Below, piece by piece: positions 35,664-44,934 of a stretch of DNA of 64,000 nucleotides. Position numbers and translations under genes: made by a program. Origin of the DNA: Pararhizobium polonicum (GTDB taxonomy: Bacteria; Pseudomonadota; Alphaproteobacteria; Rhizobiales; Rhizobiaceae). Positions within the stretch are counted from its first letter, which is position 1, and the number at the start of each line of letters is the position of its first letter. The notes beneath the pieces are model-generated. The model saw only the letters and a list, made by a program, of their open reading frames with translations. It made no database searches and had not been told where the DNA came from. The DNA lies in NCBI RefSeq assembly GCF_001687365.1, contig NZ_LGLV01000005.1:534581-598580 (forward strand), read 5' to 3'.

Positions 35664-37652
35664 ATGTCTGACGCTGTTTCCCTTACATTTCCCGATGGCT
35701 CCGTCCGTGGTTATGCCGCTGGCACGACGGGCCGCGAAGTCGCCGAATCGATCTCCAAGTCGCTTGCAAAGAAGGCCATCGCGATTGCGCTGGATGGCGA
35801 GCTGCGCGACCTGTCCGACCCGGTCGTCACCGGCAAGCTTGAGATCGTCACGCGCGAAGACGCCCGCGCACTCGAACTGATCCGCCACGACACGGCCCAT
35901 GTGATGGCCGAGGCCGTGCAGGAATTGTGGCCCGGCACGCAGGTGACCATCGGCCCGGTGATCGAGAACGGGTTCTACTACGATTTTGCCAAGACCGAGC
36001 CTTTTACGCCCGACGATCTGCCGAAGATCGAAAAGCGGATGAAGGAAATCATCCAGCGCAACAAACCATTCACCAAGGAAATCTGGCCGCGCGACAAGGC
36101 GCGTCAGGTTTTTGCCGACAAGGGCGAGGCTTACAAGGTCGAGCTGGTCGACGCGATCTCTGACGATCAGGACCTGAAGATCTACTATCAGGGCGACTGG
36201 TTCGATCTTTGCCGTGGGCCGCATATGGCCTCCACCGGCCAGATCGGCAACGCGTTCAAGCTGATGCGGGTGGCCGGCGCCTATTGGCGCGGTGACTCGA
36301 ACAATCCGATGCTGACGCGCATCTACGGCACGGCCTGGCGCACGCAGGAAGAACTCGACCAGTATCTGCACATTCTGGCCGAAGCCGAAAAGCGCGACCA
36401 TCGCCGCCTCGGCCGCGAAATGGACCTGTTCCATTTCCAGGAAGAAGGCCCGGGCGTTGTCTTCTGGCATGGCAAGGGCTGGCGCATCTTCCAGACGCTG
36501 GTCGCTTATATGCGCCGCCGTCTGGCCGGCACCTATCAGGAAGTCAATGCGCCGCAGGTGCTCGACAAGTCGCTCTGGGAGACCTCCGGCCACTGGGGCT
36601 GGTACCGCGACAACATGTTCAAGGTGACGGTTGCCGGTGACGAAACCGACGACGAGCGCGTCTTCGCGCTGAAGCCGATGAACTGCCCGGGCCATATCCA
36701 GATCTTCAAGCACGGCCTGAAGTCCTATCGCGAACTGCCGATCCGGCTTGCCGAGTTCGGCAACGTCCACCGCTACGAGCCTTCCGGCGCGCTTCACGGC
36801 CTGATGCGTGTGCGCGGCTTCACGCAGGACGACGCGCACGTCTTCTGTACGGACGAGCAGATGGCGGCGGAATGCCTGCGCATCAACGACCTGATTCTGT
36901 CGGTCTATCAGGACTTCGGCTTCAAGGAAGTCGTGGTCAAGCTCTCAACCCGTCCGGAAAAGCGCGTCGGCGACGATGCCCTGTGGGATCGCGCCGAAAG
37001 CGTCATGATGGATGTCTTGAAGACGATCGAGGCGCAGTCGGAAGGCCGCATCAAGACCGGTATCCTGCCGGGCGAGGGCGCGTTCTACGGACCAAAATTC
37101 GAATACACCCTGAAGGACGCCATCGGCCGCGAATGGCAGTGCGGCACGACGCAGGTCGATTTCAACCTGCCGGAACGCTTTGGCGCCTTCTATATCGATA
37201 GCAATTCGGAAAAGACCCAGCCGGTGATGATCCACCGCGCCATCTGTGGTTCGATGGAGCGCTTCCTTGGCATCCTGATCGAAAACTTCGCCGGCCATAT
37301 GCCGCTGTGGATTTCGCCGCTGCAGGTCGTCGTCGCCACGATCACATCGGAAGCCGACGACTACGGCCGTGAAGTGGCCGAGCTTCTGCGCGATGCAGGT
37401 CTTGAGGTCGAAACCGACTTCCGCAACGAGAAGATCAACTACAAGGTCCGCGAACATTCCGTGACCAAGGTACCGGTGATCATCGTCTGCGGTATGCGCG
37501 AAGCGGAAGAGCGGACGGTCAATATTCGCAGGCTCGGCTCGCAGGCGCAGACGCCGATGACGCTGGACGAGGCAATCGCGTCGCTGGTGTCGGAAGCGAC
37601 GCCGCCGGACGTGAAGCGCAAGGCGGAACTGCGGAAAAAGACTGTCGCCTGA
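35664..37652 (+). CDS. thrS: Threonyl-tRNA synthetase
   Basis: ThrS charges tRNA-Thr and edits mischarged Ser. The 662-residue protein has a TGS domain (residues 1-65), the N2 editing domain with HDTAH and DLCRGPH, the class II core with motif 2 ([27 protein letters not shown]), zinc ligands including the Cys in MNCPGH, and the anticodon-binding domain (PLQVVVATI). Editing and catalytic residues are present. ATG 35664 follows AAGGAAG. Confidence 0.97.
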   Translation: MSDAVSLTFPDGSVRGYAAGTTGREVAESISKSLAKKAIAIALDGELRDLSDPVVTGKLEIVTREDARALELIRHDTAHVMAEAVQELWPGTQVTIGPVIENGFYYDFAKTEPFTPDDLPKIEKRMKEIIQRNKPFTKEIWPRDKARQVFADKGEAYKVELVDAISDDQDLKIYYQGDWFDLCRGPHMASTGQIGNAFKLMRVAGAYWRGDSNNPMLTRIYGTAWRTQEELDQYLHILAEAEKRDHRRLGREMDLFHFQEEGPGVVFWHGKGWRIFQTLVAYMRRRLAGTYQEVNAPQVLDKSLWETSGHWGWYRDNMFKVTVAGDETDDERVFALKPMNCPGHIQIFKHGLKSYRELPIRLAEFGNVHRYEPSGALHGLMRVRGFTQDDAHVFCTDEQMAAECLRINDLILSVYQDFGFKEVVVKLSTRPEKRVGDDALWDRAESVMMDVLKTIEAQSEGRIKTGILPGEGAFYGPKFEYTLKDAIGREWQCGTTQVDFNLPERFGAFYIDSNSEKTQPVMIHRAICGSMERFLGILIENFAGHMPLWISPLQVVVATITSEADDYGREVAELLRDAGLEVETDFRNEKINYKVREHSVTKVPVIIVCGMREAEERTVNIRRLGSQAQTPMTLDEAIASLVSEATPPDVKRKAELRKKTVA

Positions 37653-37680
37653 ACAACGGACAGAGCATGAGATGATGGCG

Positions 37681-37703
37681 GGGGGGCGTGTCGAGCGCCC
37701 CCC
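37681..37703. terminator. GC-rich hairpin between convergent thrS and next gene
   Basis: GGGGGGCG (37681-37688) pairs with CGCCCCCC (37696-37703) around TGTCGAG. There is no T-tract on either side, so termination is probable only by analogy with its position 28 nt after thrS. Confidence 0.45.
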
Positions 37704-37712
37704 GGCCTCGTT

Positions 37713-38720
37713 TCAGTCCTGTGCGTCGGTCGCGCCGGAAGCGGGCTGCGCGGCCTTGTCGTTCAAGAGAACCTCGACATCGGTGTTGACACCGGCTGTG
37801 ACGGTAAAGTCCCGCTGGAAAATCTTCTCGTTGTTGCGGGCGATCGCGGTATAGCTGCCTTCGGCCAGAACCAGTGTCGGAAAGGCGCCGACGCTTTCGC
37901 TGACGACGTCGCCGGAGGATGTCAGGATCGACCAGGCGGTGTCGGCGATGGCTTCGCCCCCCGGCTCGGACACCAGCTTCAGCGTCAGTTTGGCGGCGCG
38001 GTGCTGGATCGTCGCTTCCGTCAGCTTGCCGGCTTCCACCTGGATATCGGCGCGAATCACGGCATTGACCGAGCCATAGTTGGAGACGACATGGTAGGTG
38101 CCGCTGTTCAGCCTGATCACCGTGTTCGGCTTGACATCGGCGACCACGAGCGCGCGCTCGCCGTCTTCCTTTGCATCCGACGAAAAAATCGAAAAGCTGA
38201 GTTCGCCGGGCGGAATGCGCACGTCGCTGCCCGATATGGCATTCAGCATGACACCGCCGGCATCAAGCACGAGAACCTGTTTTTCGACCGGTCCGGTTTC
38301 CGCCACCCTGATCTTCCGTGTCGCCCCGGCGCGTCCGAAGGCGACGTTGACGAAATACTCGCCGGGAACGAGCTGGAACGCCGCCGATCCGCCTTCCGAT
38401 GTCGCCAGAAGCGGCAGCTTGCCGTCTGCGCCGGGAATGGGGCTGAAGACACGCCAGGTCAGGCCCTGTTCGACAGGCTTGCCCTTTTCGGTCAGGTGCG
38501 CTTCCAGCTCGATATCCTTCGCCGTCGGTCCTTGCGTCGTGATATCGGGGATCTGCGGATTGAAGCTGTTGAGCTTCGGCATCTTCTTCTGCGGCGTGGA
38601 TATCGCCGGGAAGCTCTTGAACGGGTCGGCGAGCTCCTGCGCATGCAGCCCGCAGCCGCCGGTCGCGACGAGAACGAGCGCTGTGATGACTGCGCGAAAG
38701 GGACCGGCTGTGATGCGCAT
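37713..38720 (-). CDS. Secreted protein with repeated Ig-like/carboxypeptidase-regulatory-type domains
   Basis: The 335-residue precursor has an N-terminal signal (MRITAGPFRAVITALVLVA) ending near AQE; a Cys in GGCGL makes a lipoprotein conceivable, but the lipobox is weak. The mature part seems to hold repeated beta-sandwich units, each with a PGEYFVNVAFGRAG- or EGSYTAIARNNEK-like stretch, typical of surface or periplasmic proteins that carry peptide-binding or sugar-binding modules. I do not recognise a specific family. ATG 38720; the frame continues to 39347 but overlaps the nitroreductase gene. Confidence 0.75.
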   Translation of the reverse strand: MRITAGPFRAVITALVLVATGGCGLHAQELADPFKSFPAISTPQKKMPKLNSFNPQIPDITTQGPTAKDIELEAHLTEKGKPVEQGLTWRVFSPIPGADGKLPLLATSEGGSAAFQLVPGEYFVNVAFGRAGATRKIRVAETGPVEKQVLVLDAGGVMLNAISGSDVRIPPGELSFSIFSSDAKEDGERALVVADVKPNTVIRLNSGTYHVVSNYGSVNAVIRADIQVEAGKLTEATIQHRAAKLTLKLVSEPGGEAIADTAWSILTSSGDVVSESVGAFPTLVLAEGSYTAIARNNEKIFQRDFTVTAGVNTDVEVLLNDKAAQPASGATDAQD

Positions 38721-38846
38721 GAGACGGTTGACATCCTGAGTGTGTGGCTCCACTTGAAGCGCCGATATGGCGATTTCGTGGCTGGCCTTTTTGGCGGTGA
38801 AGCGCGATGGCGAACTGCGGTGGCAAACTAGTGGAAATGGACGGCG

Positions 38847-39431
38847 ATGAAAACTGAAATCAGTCTGCGTGATTATCTGGCAACCCGCCGGTCGATTCCG
38901 GCCTTTCAGATGGGCGGCCCCGGCCCGGGGACGGCGGAGATCGAGGAGATGCTGAAACTGGCATCCCGCGTGCCGGATCACGGCAAGCTCGCCCCGTGGC
39001 GTTTCATCGTCTATCGCGGGAGCGAGCGGGTGCGGCTCAGCACGGAGCTGGCGAAGATGGCGCTTATTGCCAGGCCAGACCTGTCGGAAGAGATGATCAA
39101 GGTGGAAAACACCCGGCTGACCCGCGCACCCGTCGTCGTCGCCGTCGTCAGCAAGGCGGCCCCGCATTTCAAGGTGCCGGAGTGGGAGCAGGTCATGTCG
39201 GCCGGTGCCGTCTGCCTCAACCTGCTGATGGCCGCCAACGCCCATGGCTATGCCTCCAACTGGCTGACGGAATGGTACGCCTTCGACGAAAAGGCCTATC
39301 CGCTGCTGGGCGTGCAGCCCGGCGAAAAGATCGCCGGTTTCATCCATATCGGCACGCCGCAGGTTCCGCCGACCGAGCGCCCGCGGCCGGAGCTTGCGGA
39401 TATCGTGACCTGGGTTGGCGAGGACGCCTGA
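38847..39431 (+). CDS. Nitroreductase-family flavoprotein (YdjA-like)
   Basis: The 194-residue protein is an FMN-dependent nitroreductase of the short YdjA type: TRRSIPAF N-terminus, [37 protein letters not shown] and [14 protein letters not shown]. Such enzymes reduce nitro compounds or quinones with NAD(P)H. Its stop overlaps the ATG of the flavin reductase-like gene (TGATG), so the two are coupled. Confidence 0.93.
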   Translation: MKTEISLRDYLATRRSIPAFQMGGPGPGTAEIEEMLKLASRVPDHGKLAPWRFIVYRGSERVRLSTELAKMALIARPDLSEEMIKVENTRLTRAPVVVAVVSKAAPHFKVPEWEQVMSAGAVCLNLLMAANAHGYASNWLTEWYAFDEKAYPLLGVQPGEKIAGFIHIGTPQVPPTERPRPELADIVTWVGEDA

Positions 39432-40033
39432 TGTTCTACGCCACCGCCGACAACGCCCATGGCCTTGCTCACGATCCGTTCAAGGCGATCGTTTCGCCCC
39501 GGCCGATCGGCTGGATCGGCTCGAGGGCAGGTGACGGCAGCCTCAATCTGGCGCCCTATTCCTTTTTCAACGCCATCAGCGATGCGCCGAAGCTGGTGAT
39601 GTTTTCCTCGTCCGGCCGCAAGGATTCCGTCCGCAATATCGAGGAAACCGGCGAATTCACTGCCAATTTCGTCAGCTTCGACATCAGGGATGCGATGAAT
39701 AGGACATCCGCCCCGGTGCCGCATGGCAAAAGCGAGTTCGCGCTTGCCGGATTGACCGCCGTCGAAGGGCAGTTCGTGCGTGCGCCTTTCGTGGCCGAAG
39801 CCTATGCGGCGCTGGAATGCAAGGTGACGGAGATGTTCCGGCCAAAGACGCTCGATGGCACCATCTCCGACAGCCACGTGGTCATCGGCCAGGTCGTCGG
39901 CATCCACATCCGCGAGGAGGCGATCCGTGACGGACGCTTCGACATGGCCAAGGTCCGGCCGGTCGGGCGGCTCGGATATATGGATTATTGCGACGCCGGC
40001 GACGTTTTCGAGATGCTCCGGCCGAAGCGGTAA
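39431..40033 (+). CDS. Flavin reductase-family protein (FMN-binding split barrel)
   Basis: This 200-residue protein matches the flavin reductase/FMN-binding split-barrel family: AIVSPRPIGWIGSRAGDGSLNLAPYSFFNAIS, then GRKDSVRNIEETGEF and HVVIGQVVGIHI. Some members reduce free flavin with NAD(P)H. The translational overlap with the nitroreductase suggests a two-component or shared-flavin role, which is an inference. Confidence 0.92.
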   Translation: MFYATADNAHGLAHDPFKAIVSPRPIGWIGSRAGDGSLNLAPYSFFNAISDAPKLVMFSSSGRKDSVRNIEETGEFTANFVSFDIRDAMNRTSAPVPHGKSEFALAGLTAVEGQFVRAPFVAEAYAALECKVTEMFRPKTLDGTISDSHVVIGQVVGIHIREEAIRDGRFDMAKVRPVGRLGYMDYCDAGDVFEMLRPKR

Positions 40034-40046
40034 GGCAGAAGCGTTG

Positions 40047-40760
40047 TCACGCGCGCAGCGCCGCCAGCTGTGCGGCGTTGCGCGCAATCACCCCGGAAAA
40101 ACCATCGGCCAGGGCGATGTCGCGCGCCGTTTGCGGATCGCCGTGAGTGTTCTCTTGCAGCAGTTCATAGCAGGGCAGGCCCGCCTGTCTTGCCGTGATG
40201 ACGGCTGTTGCACGCGCAAGTAGCAGGGGGGCGCCGGCTCTTGAGGCAGCCGTGTTGAAGGTCTGGCTTGCTGTTGCCTGCGTCAGGCTCGCGCCGTCGA
40301 AAACGATGGCTGCCAGCCGGCGGGATACGTCTTTCAACGGTAAAGCCGATAGAACAAATGCCGCATTCTCGCCGACCTCGGCGACAAGGGCAATCGATCC
40401 GGCCTCGATCCCGTGTTCGGCCTCAGTCACCCGCAGCATGACGTCGAATGCCTGGATATCTGCGACACCGCCACAGCCGGAAAGCACAAACCCGTCCGGC
40501 CGCAGTGCCGCCAGCCGTTCGAGCGCATGCTGGCCGGTCTCGCCGTCCGGCCTGCCGACGCGAAGCAGTGTATAACCTGCGGTTGCCTGCCGGCGGGCAA
40601 GTACCGATTGCACCTCGTCGGTCGCGCGCTCCGTTGCCCAGTCTGTGCGGATATCGGCAATCACGGTCAAAGCACCGTTCAGAGCTGTATTTTCCGCCAT
40701 AAGTGCATCCGGCGGCGCGCAGAGCATCAGGGTTGTGCGTTCGAAGCGGTTAACGGACAT
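40047..40760 (-). CDS. CitE/HpcH-like protein with degenerate active site
   Basis: The 237-residue protein resembles the citrate lyase beta/HpcH aldolase family (TIM barrel), for which 270-300 residues is usual. Expected motifs are altered: the DLED-type segment reads ADIRTD, RVN reads RVGRP, the Glu region reads ALVAEVGEN with the Glu shifted, and the GAED metal ligand appears as DGASLT. The Mg2+-binding set is thus probably lost. It may be a divergent, non-catalytic or altered member. ATG 40760. Confidence 0.7.
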   Translation of the reverse strand: MSVNRFERTTLMLCAPPDALMAENTALNGALTVIADIRTDWATERATDEVQSVLARRQATAGYTLLRVGRPDGETGQHALERLAALRPDGFVLSGCGGVADIQAFDVMLRVTEAEHGIEAGSIALVAEVGENAAFVLSALPLKDVSRRLAAIVFDGASLTQATASQTFNTAASRAGAPLLLARATAVITARQAGLPCYELLQENTHGDPQTARDIALADGFSGVIARNAAQLAALRA

Positions 40761-40838
40761 GGTGAACCAATCTTAAACTTTTGATTGCTAACGTGGGAAA
40801 CACCGTGATTGGGCTGGTTGGTGTGTAGTGAGGCGTCC

Positions 40839-41978
40839 GTGATCATTCAAGCATTTCTTCGTTGGGTCGAAACCGCGAAAACTGGCGACCGGGTCCGGGC
40901 GGCGGAAGCGCTGGGCCGTGCCTATGTGGCGGCGGAGATGAACACGCTCGATTATCATGCCGCCGAAATGGCGATGACCTTTCTGCTCGACGATCCGTCA
41001 CCGAAGGTCCGGCTGGCGCTGGCCGAGGCGATCGCCGATTGCGCGCGCATTCCGCGCTCGATCGTCCTGTCGCTTGCCGAAGACCAGCCAGAAACCGCCT
41101 ATGCCGTCATTTCGCGTTCGCCTGTGCTCAACGATATGGATCTTGTCGATCTCGCTGCCAAGGGCACGCCGGAAACCCGCGCGGTGATTGCCGCCCGCCA
41201 GGCCATGTCACGCCCCGTTGCCGCCGCCATCGCCGAAATCGGTGGCGAGGAAGAAGTGCTGATCCTGCTCGAAAACGAACAGGCCAGATTTTCCTGCCGG
41301 ACATTGAAGCGTCTGAGCGACCGGCTCGGCCATCTCTGGTCGGTCCGCAACTGTTTGCTCGACCGGGACGATCTGCCCGCCGACGCCCGTCATGCGTTGG
41401 TCGAGAAGGTCGGCGCAGCCCTTTCCGGATTCGGTCTGGTACAGGCGGCGATCGGCGAACGGCGCGTCGAGCGGATCACCCGCGAAGCCTGCGACAGGGC
41501 AGCGGTCGGCATGGCCGGCGCGGCGCAAGCCGATCAGATCCCGGACCTTGTCGAGCATCTTCGCGTCACGGGCCGCCTGACGCCTGCCTTCCTGCTGCAT
41601 GCGCTCTGCTCCGGCAAAGTCGATTTCTTCGCCGCCGCCATCGTCAACCTGTCCGCGGTGGCCGACAAGCGGGTGCGCTCGATCCTGTCCGATGGCCGCA
41701 TCCATGCCATTCGCGCCCTGTTCGAAAGTGCCGGCCTTGGCCGCGACGTCAGCGCGCTGTTTGCCGAGGCGGTGCTGATCTGGCGCAAGGAAAACCGTTC
41801 GGGTTCCGCGGGCATGACCGCCACGATTTCCGCCATTCTGTTGTCGAAACTGCGCGGCAGACGCCAGACCTCGGACGCATCCGGCGGGCTTGCCGATCTC
41901 ATCGAGAAACTGTCGATTGCCGAGCAGCGGCAGACGGCCCGCGATTATGCACTGCTGGCCGCGAGGGAAGCCGCCTGA
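40839..41978 (+). CDS. DUF2336 protein with HEAT-like repeats
   Basis: The 379-residue protein matches DUF2336, seen in alphaproteobacteria. It is nearly all alpha-helical, with HEAT/ARM-like repeats (DDPSPKVRLALAEAIADCA, and repeated AETAYAVISRSPV-type helices). No catalytic motif is seen. Relatives include PopZ- or stalk-associated scaffold-type proteins, but nothing specific can be assigned. GTG 40839 with GAGG 6 nt upstream; the in-frame start at 40809 is weaker. Confidence 0.85.
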   Translation: MIIQAFLRWVETAKTGDRVRAAEALGRAYVAAEMNTLDYHAAEMAMTFLLDDPSPKVRLALAEAIADCARIPRSIVLSLAEDQPETAYAVISRSPVLNDMDLVDLAAKGTPETRAVIAARQAMSRPVAAAIAEIGGEEEVLILLENEQARFSCRTLKRLSDRLGHLWSVRNCLLDRDDLPADARHALVEKVGAALSGFGLVQAAIGERRVERITREACDRAAVGMAGAAQADQIPDLVEHLRVTGRLTPAFLLHALCSGKVDFFAAAIVNLSAVADKRVRSILSDGRIHAIRALFESAGLGRDVSALFAEAVLIWRKENRSGSAGMTATISAILLSKLRGRRQTSDASGGLADLIEKLSIAEQRQTARDYALLAAREAA

Positions 41979-41982
41979 CGTT

Positions 41983-42558
41983 TCAGGCGGGCCGCGTCGA
42001 AACGTCGAGCAGGCGCATCAGGGCCGCCAGCCGCTGGTCCAGTGTCTCAAGTCCGTTCGGGGCTTTCTTGATCCCGTCCAGACAGACATAGAGCAGATCG
42101 GTCAACGTCTCCGCCGAAAGACCGGTTGCCGACAGTGAAATCTCGCCTTGCGAGACTGCCGTTGTCACCGCGTCTTGCATGCATGCGCGCAGCCGAAGTG
42201 AGGTCGCCGCGGTGATGTCCTCGGCCAGCATCATGTTCGCCTCGAACAGTTCCAGGCCGTGGGGGCTTGCCTTGACGGGGGCCATGATCGTCATGGTGAA
42301 ATCCGTCAGCGCGGCTTCCATCCGCAGAATGAAAGGCCGGCCGGATGTAAAGGCCGCCTCCGCCGCCTTCAGCGCTTCGTGGTGATGCCAGACCATCAGC
42401 GACCGGAAGAGATCGTCCTTGTTTTTGAAATGCAGGTAAAGGGCTGCGCGCGACATCATGGCGGCATCGGCAATGTCCTGCATCGATGCCTTCTTGAAGC
42501 CGTAGCGGCTGAAGACATCCGCCGCTGCCGTCATGATATGCTGCTTCTTTTCGTCCAT
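41983..42558 (-). CDS. TetR-family transcriptional regulator
   Basis: The 191-residue protein has a TetR N-terminal HTH (ADVFSRYGFKKASMQDIADAAMMSRAALYLHFKNKDDLF) and a helical ligand domain. It is divergent from the reductase gene at 42645, with two copies of a TGTCA-N3-TGACA palindrome in the 86-nt intergenic region. That context makes it the likely local repressor of itself and the reductase. An upstream extension of the frame to 42963 has no family sequence. Confidence 0.9.
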   Translation of the reverse strand: MDEKKQHIMTAAADVFSRYGFKKASMQDIADAAMMSRAALYLHFKNKDDLFRSLMVWHHHEALKAAEAAFTSGRPFILRMEAALTDFTMTIMAPVKASPHGLELFEANMMLAEDITAATSLRLRACMQDAVTTAVSQGEISLSATGLSAETLTDLLYVCLDGIKKAPNGLETLDQRLAALMRLLDVSTRPA

Positions 42559-42587
42559 TCCTGTGAATTGACACTTTGGACTAAAAA

Positions 42588-42627
42588 TGTCAAACTGACA
42601 AAATAGACTGAAAATGTCAGAATGACA
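42588..42627. promoter_or_regulatory. Twin TetR operators TGTCA-N3-TGACA
   Basis: TGTCA-AAC-TGACA (42588-42600) and TGTCA-GAA-TGACA (42615-42627) are two perfect palindromes with centres 27 bp apart. Each is part of a longer direct repeat (42579-42600 and 42606-42627, 22 nt with 18-19 identities). They fill the gap between the divergent TetR and reductase genes, and the second overlaps the region before the reductase RBS. Confidence 0.75.
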
Positions 42628-42644
42628 GGGCAAGAGGTGTGACG

Positions 42645-43667
42645 ATGGACAAGGATGCAAACCGGCTGGTTGCCGTGACCGGGATCGGCGGTTTTCTCGG
42701 CCGCCATGTCGCGGCGCAGTTGCTGCGAGCCGGATACGAGGTTCGCGGAACCCTGCGGTCGATGAAGAAGGCCAAGGCCATCGAGACGGCAATCCGCTCG
42801 GTGGACGGCACGTCCGAGGGAAAGCTCTCCTTCGTTGTGGCGGATCTGCTCTCGGACGACGGGTGGGCGGCTGCATTTTCCGGGGTGACGGACGTGATGC
42901 ACACGGCATCTCCGTTTCCCTCCAGCGTTCCCAAGGATGAAAACGAGCTGATCCTGCCGGCACGCGAGGGAACGTTGCGGGTGCTGCAGGCTGCCAGAAA
43001 CGCCGGTGTCCGCCGCGTGGTTCTGACCTCCTCCATCGCCGCCGTCAGCTATGGACCGGGCAGGGCGCCCTTTACCGAGGATAACTGGACCGACGTCAAC
43101 GGGCCGCTTGCCACACCCTATTACAAGTCGAAGACGCTGGCCGAGCGCGCCGCCTGGAGCTTTGCGCAGGAAAACGGGCTTGAGTTGGCCGTGATCAACC
43201 CCGGCATGATCCTTGGTCCCATCCTTGGTGCCGATACGGGAACTTCGGTCGGGGTCGTGCAAAGCCTGCTGAAAGGCCGCTATCCCGCCACGCCGGATTT
43301 CAGCGTGCCGGTGGTCGATGTGCGCGATGTCGCCGAGGCGCATGTTCTGGCCATGACGGTCCCGGAGGCTGCCGGCCAGCGTTTCATCATTGGCGGCGCG
43401 GCACTGTCGGTCAAGGATATCGCCGATATTCTGAAACGCGATTTTCCGGCTTACGCGAAAAAAATGCCGAAATTCGTGCTGCCCAACTGGCTGGCGGGAC
43501 TGGCCTCGCGGTTCGATCCCGGCCTGAAGCTGATCGTCGGCGAGCTTGGCCGCGATGCGCGCATATCCAACGACAAGGCGCGGCGTGTGCTGGGCTGGAA
43601 GCCGCGCTCCGAGGAGGACGCGATCCGCGCCAGCGCCGAAAGCCTGATTGCCGCCGGGCTGGTCTGA
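42645..43667 (+). CDS. NAD(P)-dependent aldehyde/dihydroflavonol reductase-like extended SDR
   Basis: The 340-residue protein is an extended SDR: GIGGFLGRHVAAQLL for the cofactor, TSSIAAVSYG and YYKSKTLAE (YxxxK) for catalysis. Members near this sequence are dihydroflavonol 4-reductase-like aldehyde reductases; the substrate is not known. AAGAGG lies 7 nt before ATG 42645, which beats GTG 42639 embedded in the RBS. Divergent from TetR with shared operators. Confidence 0.9.
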   Translation: MDKDANRLVAVTGIGGFLGRHVAAQLLRAGYEVRGTLRSMKKAKAIETAIRSVDGTSEGKLSFVVADLLSDDGWAAAFSGVTDVMHTASPFPSSVPKDENELILPAREGTLRVLQAARNAGVRRVVLTSSIAAVSYGPGRAPFTEDNWTDVNGPLATPYYKSKTLAERAAWSFAQENGLELAVINPGMILGPILGADTGTSVGVVQSLLKGRYPATPDFSVPVVDVRDVAEAHVLAMTVPEAAGQRFIIGGAALSVKDIADILKRDFPAYAKKMPKFVLPNWLAGLASRFDPGLKLIVGELGRDARISNDKARRVLGWKPRSEEDAIRASAESLIAAGLV

Positions 43668-43671
43668 CCGG

Positions 43672-44118
43672 TTACTTGGTGAATTTTCGCGCCACCCAGG
43701 AATAGCCGTCTTCGATATAGTGAACGGGCTTGGTCACGACGTTACGCAAGGCCGACCTGTCGGGCAGGGCGCCGGTGATCATCGCCAGTGTCCTGCGCGG
43801 CAGGCTCGGTTTTTGCTGTTCGGCGGTAGGCGGCGTCGGGACCGGATCCGGGGTGACGGGATGTGTCTCATCGAGCGCAGGCTGGGCCAACGACATGGGC
43901 GCCGGGTCCTTTGCGTTCGCCATCTGCTCGCCGGATTTCTCGCAGACCGCGACGATCACCGGGTAGTTGCTGTTGGAGAATTTCGGTAGCTGCTTCTGCG
44001 ATTCCGCGTCGCACGTGGCAATGGACTGCCAGGTGCCACTTACGGTCGAGACGTAGTGGCACTGGGTGACGCTGTCGTCGCAGCCGAGGATTGTCATGAC
44101 GATCAGGGCAGGAACCAT
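43672..44118 (-). CDS. Putative lipoprotein
   Basis: The 148-residue precursor starts with a hydrophobic stretch and a lipobox-like ILGC (MVPALIVMTILGCDDS), suggesting a lipoprotein. The mature part contains two further Cys in SVTQCHYVSTVSGTWQSIATC that could form a disulfide and a proline-rich middle (TPDPVPTPPTAEQQ). I do not recognise a family. It is convergent with the SDR gene, 4 nt apart. Confidence 0.65.
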   Translation of the reverse strand: MVPALIVMTILGCDDSVTQCHYVSTVSGTWQSIATCDAESQKQLPKFSNSNYPVIVAVCEKSGEQMANAKDPAPMSLAQPALDETHPVTPDPVPTPPTAEQQKPSLPRRTLAMITGALPDRSALRNVVTKPVHYIEDGYSWVARKFTK

Positions 44119-44373
44119 CGGGAATGTGTCTCCAGTCGGATTTCGGAATCGGCCGCGCGGGGCTCGGTTGCAAAGTGTGCCGAACTAACTGTTTGTTTGC
44201 TCCGAAAGTAAGGCGAAGCGGCAACGGGTACGAAACAAATTGTTTCCGGCTGTTTTTCAAGGAAGCTGGTGATTGCCGCTCCCCGTCAGGAATTGCAGTC
44301 TGTCGTTTGCGGCAAACTGCTTCTAATGTCGGCTGCAAACCGCCGGAATCGATCTGTGAAGGAAGAGCGTCAA

Positions 44374-44832
44374 GTGTCAGTCACCATTGAAAAAGAATCG
44401 CCCCGCCAGCCGGGTGTCCTGCGCCTTCTCGAACAGTCCGACGCCTATGCGCAGTCGCTCTATCCAGCCGAAAGCAACCATCTGGTCGATGTTTCGACGC
44501 TTGAAAAGCCGTCCGTGGCCTTCTTCGTTGCCCGCCATGAGGGCGCGATCGTCGGCTGCTGTGCTTTGGTGGATGCGGGTGACGGTACTGCCGAGATCAA
44601 GCGCATGTTCGTCGATCCCAAGGCGCGCGGCCTGAAGATCGGCCGCAGGCTGCTGGAACATGTCGAGAGCCATGGCCATGATGCCGGGCTGTCGGCTATC
44701 CGGCTGGAAACCGGCATCTATCAGCCCGAGGCCATCGGTCTCTACAAGAGCGCGGGCTATGCCGAGATCGGCCCGTTCGGCGCCTATCTGGCGGATCCGC
44801 TCAGCCTGTTCATGGAAAAGAAGATCGGCTGA
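44374..44832 (+). CDS. GNAT-family N-acetyltransferase
   Basis: The 152-residue protein has a GNAT fold: motif A is in EIKRMFVDPKARGLKIGRRLLE (R/Q-xx-G-x-G/A), followed by RLETGIYQPEAIGLYKSAGYAEIG. It resembles the marR-associated or putative acetyltransferase subgroup. The substrate is unknown. GTG 44374 has AAGGAAG upstream; the in-frame start at 44269 lacks family sequence. Confidence 0.9.
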   Translation: MSVTIEKESPRQPGVLRLLEQSDAYAQSLYPAESNHLVDVSTLEKPSVAFFVARHEGAIVGCCALVDAGDGTAEIKRMFVDPKARGLKIGRRLLEHVESHGHDAGLSAIRLETGIYQPEAIGLYKSAGYAEIGPFGAYLADPLSLFMEKKIG

Positions 44833-44858
44833 CACAGCTTCGGTCAATGCCGGAAAAT

Positions 44859-44914
44859 CGTTTCCGCTCCGTGTGTTGGAGCGGAAACGTGAATCAATTC
44901 AACAACGTGTTGAA
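44859..44914. repeat. Intergenic hairpin element between GNAT and parE genes
   Basis: A perfect 12-bp stem CGTTTCCGCTCC (44859-44870) and GGAGCGGAAACG (44878-44889) with a 7-nt loop is followed by a second palindrome TTCAACA-ACG-TGTTGAA (44898-44914). The compact two-hairpin form resembles short dispersed repeats of Rhizobiaceae. On the minus strand the first hairpin is followed by ATTTTCC, so it may also end parE transcription. Confidence 0.6.
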
Positions 44915-44934
44915 TCGGCGTGCGAACGGACTGG

